From contig CALGCW010000073.1 in the NCBI GenBank assembly GCA_937884385.1, positions 1-6,411 of the forward strand: 6,411 nucleotides of DNA, in the 5' to 3' direction. Origin of the DNA: an uncultured Clostridia bacterium. GTDB taxonomy: Bacteria; Bacillota; Clostridia; Oscillospirales; CAG-272. The notes under the pieces are model-generated. The model was not told the origin of the DNA. It did not search any database and saw only the letters and a program-made list of their open reading frames with translations. A program made the position numbers and the translations under genes. Of this stretch, positions 1-4,601 are shown in pieces (the first letter of the stretch is position 1; each line of letters opens with the position of its first letter).

Positions 1-375
1 TTTGCCAAAACGGATATTCAACCACTGATCAACGAAGGAGCAACAACCGAAGATCAAAGTTGGCTTTCTGCGCATTGTGTTAATGGTAGCTATCCATTTA
101 ACAATCGTCAAATCAAGTTCACCTCTTGCCGGAAGTTCAAAGGTCTTGAAGCTGATGCGATAGTATTGGTTGATGTAACAAGAAGTACGTTTGACGTGGG
201 AGGCAACAACTTAGTCTTCTATGTTGGTGCATCGCGCGCAAGGTTTCGCCTCAGCATTATCGTCAATATGAGTGATGATGAGTGCAGATTTGTAAGCGAG
301 ATCCTTGGAAATACGCTTCAAGGCAAGCCGCCGAAGAAGATGTTAGCTGCATCCCTTAATGCTCTGTTGCAATAA
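1..375 (+). CDS. UvrD/Rep-like superfamily 1 helicase, C-terminal part (5' truncated by window)
   Basis: The reading frame is open from base 1 to the TAA at 373-375 and gives the last 124 residues of a larger protein. FKGLEADAIVLVD (fragment residues 46-58) matches helicase motif V of UvrD/Rep/PcrA-type enzymes. The following YVGASRAR (74-81) matches motif VI, whose arginine contacts the ATP gamma-phosphate. These motifs in this order near a C terminus are characteristic of the 2B/2A-domain end of an ATP-dependent 3'-5' DNA helicase, including NERD-domain helicases found in accessory regions. The N-terminal Walker A and B boxes lie outside the window, so the subfamily and any fused domain cannot be told. 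The gene is closed by its own terminator 16 bases downstream. It may be host chromosome flanking the element or cargo at its left side. Confidence 0.85.
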   Translation, partial: FAKTDIQPLINEGATTEDQSWLSAHCVNGSYPFNNRQIKFTSCRKFKGLEADAIVLVDVTRSTFDVGGNNLVFYVGASRARFRLSIIVNMSDDECRFVSEILGNTLQGKPPKKMLAASLNALLQ

Positions 376-391
376 TTTATAATCTAATATA

Positions 392-436
392 GCCGCTATC
401 CTAACGTGTAAATCACGCTTGGATAGCGGCTTTCTT
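392..436 (+). terminator. Intrinsic terminator of the helicase gene
   Basis: A perfect 10-bp stem GCCGCTATCC (392-401) / GGATAGCGGC (421-430) is followed by TTTCTTTTT. Inside the loop a second 4-bp helix, CGTG (405-408) / CACG (414-417), extends the hairpin. It sits 16 bases after the helicase stop, which isolates the downstream region transcriptionally. Confidence 0.9.
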
Positions 437-500
437 TTTGCTCTTTTACCACTTGATAGGCAGTTTTGAAAAATATTTTTAAGAAATTTTATAAAAGCTA

Positions 501-529
501 TTGACAAATCCGTTACCTTGTGATATAAT
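501..529 (+). promoter_or_regulatory. Near-consensus sigma-A promoter with extended -10
   Basis: TTGACA (501-506) is separated by exactly 17 bp from TATAAT (524-529). TG at 521-522 gives the extended -10 form TGATATAAT. A second overlapping TATAAT occupies 529-534. The 35 bases before the -35 box are strongly A/T-rich with A- and T-tracts, like an UP element. The start of transcription is expected near 535-538. It faces the non-coding region 536-888 and, beyond two terminators, mobC. No other promoter of this quality lies in the window. Confidence 0.9.
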
Positions 530-649
530 ATAATACTAAATTTTGATATTGGAATACTTTCCCATTATTAGTATTGCCATCAAAATTGATACATATACAA
601 CTGAATAAGATATATTTCGCGTGAATACTTGCGGTGGAGAACGAACCTC

Positions 650-700
650 GTGCCGCTTGGAAAACAAGACAGAACGCTCGGCTCATTTGCCGATGATTAG
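650..700 (+). other. Possible leader peptide ORF (16 codons) within the structured RNA
   Basis: A GTG at 650 opens a short frame, MPLGKQDRTLGSFADD, ending with TAG at 698-700. GGAG at 636-639 lies 10 bases upstream. If translated, a ribosome would cover the GCGG/CCGC and TCGGC/GCCGA helices and could link translation to the downstream terminators. The start codon is weak and the frame may be accidental, so this is recorded only as a possibility. Confidence 0.2.
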
Positions 701-786
701 TAATCTATTTCACAAGAAATCCGTCGCCATCAGCCACTAAACCGGCATTGAATGCGCTTGCATTCTCTTATCGAAACGAGCTTTTA

Positions 787-888
787 GACTCGTACTTATA
801 CATAGGCGCGGGACATTTTTTAGCGAACGTGCGCCGTTCGCTTTTTGGTGTTTCCCGTGATCCGTGTGTGTAAGTACGGGTCTTTTTT
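787..888 (+). terminator. Long nested intrinsic terminator ending the candidate RNA
   Basis: The outer helix pairs 787-803 with 866-882, about 17 bp including G-T wobbles, and is followed directly by T6 (883-888). Inside it, CGCGGGA (807-813) pairs with TCCCGTG (853-859). Inside that, AGCGAAC (822-828) pairs perfectly with GTTCGCT (836-842) and has its own T-run at 842-846, so it could terminate alone. The inner loop GCGCC (831-835) is complementary to GGCGC (805-809), which allows a pseudoknot. CTCGT (789-793) can alternatively pair with ACGAG (776-780), removing the foot of the outer helix. Confidence 0.8.
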
Positions 889-961
889 GTTTTGTCAAAG
901 CCATTTTGTGTGCTTTCTCGGAAGGTAAAAATGGCGAGTCAGATGCGAGGGTTTACCTCTA

Positions 962-1060
962 AGTTATCACGGACTTTGTGTCCGTCAATTTTCTTGACAA
1001 GCACTGCATTTGTGGACACAAAATGCGAAAGGTGGGGAGAACCCCAGACCCCCGTAATTC
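962..1060 (+). other. Candidate origin of transfer (oriT) region
   Basis: The 217 bases between the RNA terminator and mobC are non-coding and hold three inverted repeats in close succession. These are ACGGAC-TTTGT-GTCCGT (969-985), GCATTTGTG (1006-1014) with CACAAAATGC (1017-1026, one bulged A), and TGGGG-AGAA-CCCCA (1033-1046) followed by GACCCCCGTAATTC. Inverted repeats next to a short nick region directly upstream of mobC and the relaxase gene are the usual position and make-up of MOBP-type oriT sites. No nick site is recognised with certainty, so the assignment rests on location and structure. Confidence 0.5.
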
Positions 1061-1105
1061 AAAATCCGCAACAAAATTTTGAAAAATTTAAGGAGGACAA
1101 TTCAA

Positions 1106-1477
1106 ATGGAAGAAAAGCAAGTAACAGTAAAAGGCGGGCGCAAGCGCAAGAACCTCGTTAAGTTTTATTTGAACGACGAGGAATATCAGAAGCTATGCGA
1201 AAATGCAGCAACCTTCGGGCGCGACAAGAGTAAGTATCTCCGTCTCGTCATTCAATGGATCGCTCCCATTGAACCGCCCTCGGTGGAGGTGAAGGAATTT
1301 ACTCGTGAGCTAAGACGTTTGGGTGTAAGTATGAATCAGATCGCAGCGAAGGCGCACTCGCTTGGATTTGTGGACGAGCTTGAATACAAACGTACCGCTG
1401 ACGAGGTGATGAAGGTGCTTGGAGCAATTCAACAAGAGTATGCAAAGAAAGGAGTGAAGGTGTTTGGCAACAACTAA
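1106..1477 (+). CDS. mobC: MobC-type relaxosome accessory protein
   Basis: This 123-residue protein is a small DNA-binding component of the relaxosome, the complex that prepares oriT for nicking. Residues 15-50 (KNLVKFYLNDEEYQKL to YLRLVI) have the beta-strand plus two-helix pattern of a ribbon-helix-helix fold. Residues 68-84 (ELRRLGVSMNQIAAKAH) match the conserved block of the MobC / bacterial mobilization family, whose core is LRRxGxNxNQIAxxAN. The ATG at 1106 is chosen because AGGAGG (1091-1096) sits 9 bases upstream. An in-frame ATG at 1079 would place the ribosome site inside the gene. The 3' end overlaps the relaxase start by 14 bases, so the two are very probably translated together. 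By family analogy MobC binds near oriT, perhaps the inverted repeats just upstream, and may repress its own operon. Confidence 0.9.
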   Translation: MEEKQVTVKGGRKRKNLVKFYLNDEEYQKLCENAATFGRDKSKYLRLVIQWIAPIEPPSVEVKEFTRELRRLGVSMNQIAAKAHSLGFVDELEYKRTADEVMKVLGAIQQEYAKKGVKVFGNN

Positions 1478-2813
1478 AATTTGGGACGTAAGCGCGCACG
1501 TCAGTAAGCTGCTCGCTTACGTTGCGAACAAGAACAAAACTGTAATGGAAATCGAGAACAAAAACTTTGATGAAGCGGAAAAGCTTGCCGCTGAAATTCT
1601 TGGTCTGCCTTACGATCATTTTGCAACGGAGGAAAAGAAATTTGTTACGGGCATTAACTGCACACCCGACAACGCGAACGAGGTGATGATGACGCTCTTG
1701 GAGGATACGGATAAGGATGATATTCAAGCCTATCACGGTTACCAATCCTTTAAGCCCGGCGAGGTTACTCCCGACGTTGCTCATGCGATTGGCATTCAGC
1801 TTGCCAATGAGCTATGGGGCGAGGACTTTCCCGTTGTGGTCGCCACCCATATAGATCGCGGGCACGTACACAATCACTTTTGCCTTTCTGCTACGGGATT
1901 CTCGGGTAAGCGGTATCACGATTGCAAGGCAACCTACAAGCTGATGCGCGAAACCTCGGACAGACTTTGCAGGGAGTACGGTCTATCGGTCATCGAGAAG
2001 CCGAAGCAGCAAGGTACCAAGCATATTGCAGAGGTTCACGCAGAAAAGAAAGGTATTCCCACAATGCGAGATCAGATACGCGCAGACATTGATGCGGTTG
2101 CCAACTACGAGTATATCATCAAATATTTCTACAACCGTATGCGAACACTCGGATATACCTTTGAACGTCGAGGACAATATCTCCGCATCAAGCCGTATGG
2201 CTCTAACAAATTCTTTCGCTTGGACAAGCTCGGTGCGGGATACACCGAAGCGGATATTGAAGCGAGAATAAAACAAAACGCAAGGAATATGCAATGGATA
2301 CCGATACAGTATTACAAGCCAACCTTGCAGGAGAAGCCAAAAGGACTTCGCGCCCTATATCTTCACTACCTCTACCTGCTTGGTTCGATACCGAAGGTCA
2401 TTCCTAAAAATCCCGAAGCTTATGCCGCCATCAAGGATGATATTCGCCGCGCCCGTATGTACTCGGAGCAAGCAAAGTTCCTCGGCAAGTACGGACTTGA
2501 AACGAAGGACGATCTTATTCAGCACGCGCTGAAGATTGATCCTCAGATTAAAGTGTTGTGCAAGGAACGACGAGCACTTTGGAACAAAATCCGTTGGGAA
2601 AAGGATCCCGAGCAGGAACAACCGATACGCGATGAAATCTTTGCAATCTCTGCCAAGATAAAAACGCTTCGCAAGGAGTTCGCAATGTGCAAGGATGTCT
2701 ATGACCGAAGCGCATCCGTTGAGCGAACTGTAATGCTGATCGAGTTCCCGCAACTATTGGAGCAAGAAAAACAAAAATCCGCCCCCAAAAAGGACGGACG
2801 CGAGGACAGATAA
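1464..2813 (+). CDS. MOBP-family relaxase / mobilization nuclease
   Basis: This 449-residue protein is expected to nick one strand at oriT, stay covalently bound to the 5' end, and lead the strand to a recipient through a conjugation channel encoded elsewhere. The N-terminal 200 residues carry the relaxase domain. Tyr19 in LLAYVANKNK is the likely nucleophile (motif I). HGYQSF (91-96) matches motif II. HIDRGHVHNHF (129-139) is motif III, with His129, His136 and His138 as the metal-binding triad. The C-terminal half is charged and probably helical (for example around 370-410) and has no domain I recognise. The start is a TTG at 1464 with AAAGGAG (1448-1454) 9 bases upstream; no in-frame ATG fits better. 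It overlaps mobC by 14 bases. The protein ends in a Lys/Glu/Arg-rich tail. No coupling protein or secretion genes are in the window, so it must use a helper element. Confidence 0.92.
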   Translation: MATTKIWDVSAHVSKLLAYVANKNKTVMEIENKNFDEAEKLAAEILGLPYDHFATEEKKFVTGINCTPDNANEVMMTLLEDTDKDDIQAYHGYQSFKPGEVTPDVAHAIGIQLANELWGEDFPVVVATHIDRGHVHNHFCLSATGFSGKRYHDCKATYKLMRETSDRLCREYGLSVIEKPKQQGTKHIAEVHAEKKGIPTMRDQIRADIDAVANYEYIIKYFYNRMRTLGYTFERRGQYLRIKPYGSNKFFRLDKLGAGYTEADIEARIKQNARNMQWIPIQYYKPTLQEKPKGLRALYLHYLYLLGSIPKVIPKNPEAYAAIKDDIRRARMYSEQAKFLGKYGLETKDDLIQHALKIDPQIKVLCKERRALWNKIRWEKDPEQEQPIRDEIFAISAKIKTLRKEFAMCKDVYDRSASVERTVMLIEFPQLLEQEKQKSAPKKDGREDR

Positions 2814-2817
2814 AAAC

Positions 2818-2876
2818 ACGGTCTTGACCGTTAAAATTTGCTACCGCCCGCGAAGGCAGTTTTACGGTCTTGACCG
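2818..2876 (+). repeat. Two direct copies of a palindromic 13-mer, candidate operator or parS-like site
   Basis: ACGGTCTTGACCG occurs exactly at 2818-2830 and 2864-2876, start to start 46 bp. The core CGGTC-TT-GACCG is a two-fold symmetric site with 5-bp arms. It lies in the non-coding spacer between the relaxase and the parB operon. Two spaced palindromes suggest a dimeric DNA-binding protein. The nearby ParB and MobC are the obvious candidates. The sequence between the copies can also form a hairpin, GACCGT-T-AAAA (2826-2836) with TTTTACGGTC (2860-2869). Confidence 0.6.
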
Positions 2877-2930
2877 AAGAAAAACGGCATTTTTCCTTTT
2901 CTAACACCTAAAATCGTATCCCACATTAAA

Positions 2931-3002
2931 AAGGCGTTTTCTATTGGAAAATCTGCATTTTTCAACGCTCTTGATCGAGCCTTTTTGAGCGAAAAACGCC
3001 TT
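2931..3002 (+). promoter_or_regulatory. Large imperfect hairpin upstream of the parB operon
   Basis: AAGGCGTTTT (2931-2940) pairs perfectly with AAAACGCCTT (2993-3002). Within it, CGCTC (2966-2970) can pair with GAGCG (2987-2991), or alternatively GCTC (2967-2970) with GAGC (2977-2980), which is followed by CTTTTT. The second fold looks like a weak terminator for the mobilization operon and the first would hide it. The hairpin ends 22 bases before the ribosome site of the next gene. No promoter with both boxes was found in this 222-base spacer. Confidence 0.5.
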
Positions 3003-3035
3003 ACTTCAAAAATAAACCCAATTTAGGAGGACTTT

Positions 3036-3329
3036 ATGATTACAAATAAGAAAAAGAACGAAAAGACAACCGAAATCTATTTTGATGAAACACCCGCGCC
3101 CGTCGTAATACGGACGCACAACACAGCTTTGAAGAAGCGGCTGCTTGCCTTTACCGAGAAGTTTCCCACGCTTTGTCGGCTGACCGATGATGACGAGCTT
3201 GGATGCCTTTCCTTTGAGATTGATAAGAAAAGGTTTGCCTACCGCATCACAGAGCCGTACACCGAGGAACGTAAGGCTTTGGCAAGAGCCAAGATGAACG
3301 AGATCAACAATAAGGAGGACAATGGATGA
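3036..3329 (+). CDS. Small conserved-type hypothetical protein upstream of parB
   Basis: This 97-residue cytoplasmic protein has no signal peptide or membrane segment. Its function is not recognised. The middle (VVIRTHNTALKKRLLAF, then CRLTDDDELGCLSFEID and RFAYRITEPYTEERKALA) alternates a short helix with predicted strands. The pattern resembles small proteins I associate with Tn1549/Tn4451-type elements, where they sit beside parB genes and are usually left unnamed. The start is well supported: AGGAGG (3025-3030) precedes the ATG by 5 bases. The stop TGA overlaps the parB start in an ATGA arrangement, so translation of parB is probably coupled to it. That coupling suggests a shared role with ParB, but no activity can be assigned. 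Confidence 0.8.
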   Translation: MITNKKKNEKTTEIYFDETPAPVVIRTHNTALKKRLLAFTEKFPTLCRLTDDDELGCLSFEIDKKRFAYRITEPYTEERKALARAKMNEINNKEDNG

Positions 3330-4213
3330 GCGAAACCAAGAGCAGAGAGAAAATTACAGTAATTGATTTACCTGTTACCGCGCTTCGCTCCTTCGAGGAG
3401 CATCCCTACAAGGTAGTTGACAATGAGGAAATGGCGAGCCTTGTGGATAGCATCTACAATCAAGGCATACTCACACCCATCACCGTGCGCCCGCTATCCA
3501 ATGGCGAATATGAAATCGTATCGGGACACCGCCGCTTGTTCGCGTGTCAGAAACTCGGCATCAAAGTAATCCCCGCCATCGTCAAAGAGCTCAGCCGCGA
3601 GGATGCTATTCTTGAAATGGTGGACTCCAACCTTCACCGAGAGCATATCCTACCGAGCGAGAAAGCGAAGGCTTACAAGATGAAAATGGACGCGATGAAA
3701 AGACAAGGAGAGCGCACCGATCTTACTTTGTCGCCAATGGCAACAAAGTCGGCAATCGACAGCGCAGCAGAGATTGGAAGTGCGGCGGGCGAGAGCCGTG
3801 ACCAAGTGTTCCGTTATATCCGCTTAAATCTCCTTATCCCCGAACTGCTTGATATGGTGGACGAGGGGCGCATTGCCTTCCGCCCTGCCGTAGAGCTTTC
3901 GCATTTGCAGGAGCAAGAGCAGTACGACCTACTCACGACCATTGAGAGCGAGGATGCCACCCCTTCGCTTAGCCAAGCAATCCGTATGAAGCGGCTCAGC
4001 CAAGATGGCAAATTGGATATGGACACCATCTTCGATATTATGACCGAGGAAAAGCCGAACCAAAAGGAAACAGTCAAGATACAGAGAGAAAAGCTCGATA
4101 AGTATTTCGGGCGTAGTGTTCCCGTGGCAAAGATAGAAGCCACCATTTTGAACTTATTGGAACAAGAGCGTATCCGTCAGATAAAGAAGCGCAGCGAGCG
4201 CGAGGACAGATGA
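3326..4213 (+). CDS. parB: ParB/Spo0J-family DNA-binding protein
   Basis: This 295-residue protein has the ParB N-terminal domain. GILTPITVRPL (47-57) is followed by YEIVSGHRR (62-70), with GHRR being the nucleotide (CTP) contact motif. DSNLHRE (100-106) matches the third conserved block, usually ENLQRE. A helix-turn-helix DNA-binding region follows at about 145-195, including AGESRDQVFRYIRL. The C-terminal 70 residues are charged and probably helical. Family members bind parS centromere-like sites and slide as CTP-dependent clamps, usually with a ParA ATPase. No ParA is present here, so a regulatory or relaxosome-related role, or use of a host ParA, is possible. AGGAGG (3313-3318) lies 7 bases before the ATG, and the gene overlaps the preceding stop by 4 bases. 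The two palindromes at 2818-2876 are candidate targets. Confidence 0.9.
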   Translation: MSETKSREKITVIDLPVTALRSFEEHPYKVVDNEEMASLVDSIYNQGILTPITVRPLSNGEYEIVSGHRRLFACQKLGIKVIPAIVKELSREDAILEMVDSNLHREHILPSEKAKAYKMKMDAMKRQGERTDLTLSPMATKSAIDSAAEIGSAAGESRDQVFRYIRLNLLIPELLDMVDEGRIAFRPAVELSHLQEQEQYDLLTTIESEDATPSLSQAIRMKRLSQDGKLDMDTIFDIMTEEKPNQKETVKIQREKLDKYFGRSVPVAKIEATILNLLEQERIRQIKKRSEREDR

Positions 4214-4226
4214 AAGGAGAGTGCCT

Positions 4227-4517
4227 ATGATAAAGAAAATAGAAATGCCCGACATTTGCGGCGTTATCATCCGTGAGCCAATCAATATTGATGAGCCGAT
4301 CATTTTGGATGACCACATTCCTCACCCAAGACCTTATACAAACGATAGGCGTGATTTGCGCGTCATCCCTTATCCTACGGCACTCAATTTCACAAAGCGT
4401 ATCGGAACCGTTGATTATGAGGTGAATACCCATTTTGCCGAGGAAGGCAAAAGCACTTTGCTTTCGCAGTTTCGTGATCTGATACTCGCTCAAAAGCTGA
4501 CCGACGACCTAATGTGA
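4227..4517 (+). CDS. TnpW-like transposon protein with extended N terminus
   Basis: This 96-residue protein has a C-terminal part, residues 54-90 (NFTKRIGTVDYEVNTHF, then KSTLLSQFRDLILAQ), resembling TnpW. TnpW is a small protein of unknown function found next to large serine recombinases in Tn4451/Tn1549-like elements, with core R-R-I-G-x-T-x-Y-x-V-x-x-H-F. TnpW proteins as I know them are about 60 residues; this one has some 50 extra residues at the start, rich in Ile, Pro and Asp. The ATG at 4227 is preferred over the in-frame GTG at 4221. AAGGAG (4214-4219) is 7 bases from the ATG but only 1 from the GTG. It follows parB by 13 bases and precedes the recombinase, so it closes the operon. 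The family match is made from memory of the motif. Confidence 0.65.
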   Translation: MIKKIEMPDICGVIIREPINIDEPIILDDHIPHPRPYTNDRRDLRVIPYPTALNFTKRIGTVDYEVNTHFAEEGKSTLLSQFRDLILAQKLTDDLM

Positions 4518-4522
4518 CAGAA

Positions 4523-4551
4523 TTGCAAGGATGCGCCGGGCATTGTATAAT
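4523..4551 (+). promoter_or_regulatory. Promoter of the serine recombinase gene
   Basis: TTGCAA (4523-4528), a 17-bp spacer and TATAAT (4546-4551) give a good sigma-A promoter with a start expected near 4558. It would let the recombinase be expressed separately from the parB operon. Confidence 0.7.
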
Positions 4552-4577
4552 AAGGCTACCTTACAGCAATGCTCGGC
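4535..4577 (+). repeat. Inverted repeat enclosing the recombinase -10 box and start site
   Basis: GCCGGGCATTG (4535-4545) and CAATGCTCGGC (4567-4577) pair over 11 bp with a single G-T position. TAAGG-CTA-CCTTA (4551-4563) forms an inner stem. The -10 box and predicted transcript start lie between the arms, and the recombinase ribosome site begins just after. As DNA this could be an operator or recombinase-binding site. In read-through RNA from parB it would fold just before the recombinase gene. Confidence 0.65.
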
Positions 4578-4601
4578 TTTAAGAAAGGAAAAGGTGAATT
4601 T

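Larger units (their letters stand above)
536..888 (+). ncRNA. Candidate structured non-coding RNA or attenuated leader, about 350 nt
   Basis: The stretch has a strong promoter just before it and an intrinsic terminator at its end, and no plausible gene. Hairpins visible by eye, in order: 539-547/579-587 (9 bp, perfect) continued by GG-AATAC (551-557) / GTATT-G-CC (571-578); GCGG (631-634) / CCGC (653-656) with GAG/CTC inside; TCGGC (678-682) / GCCGA (689-693); GATT/AATC (695-705); ATTTC-ACAA-GAAAT (707-720); GAATGC-GCTT-GCATTC (750-765); ACGAG (776-780) / CTCGT (789-793); and the nested terminator domain 787-882. A stem starting within a few bases of the predicted transcript start is typical of stable RNAs. 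It does not show the signatures I know for tmRNA, RNase P RNA, SRP RNA, T-box or group II intron domain V. It is either a stand-alone RNA of the element or a leader controlling the mobilization operon by premature termination. Folding and transcript ends are inferred. Confidence 0.65.

Noticed and set aside
536..888. Known structured RNAs (tmRNA, RNase P RNA, SRP RNA, T-box, group II intron)
   Set aside because: None of the conserved boxes I know for these classes is present; for example there is no T-box UGGNACCGCG and no CCA end.
994..1024. TTGACA at 994-999 as a mobC promoter
   Set aside because: The only -10-like hexamer, CAAAAT at 1019-1024, is poor and 19 bp away; the TTGACA lies among the oriT-like repeats.
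892..1161. Open frame of 89 codons on the plus strand upstream of and overlapping mobC
   Set aside because: It starts with TTG, has no ribosome site, runs through the oriT-like repeats and overlaps the well-supported mobC in another frame.
2824..2875. TTGACC within both 13-mer repeats as -35 boxes
   Set aside because: No -10 box is found 16-18 bp downstream of either copy.
1299..2907. Several open frames of 100-160 codons on the minus strand opposite the relaxase
   Set aside because: They are shadows of the relaxase codon pattern, with no recognisable domains or ribosome sites.
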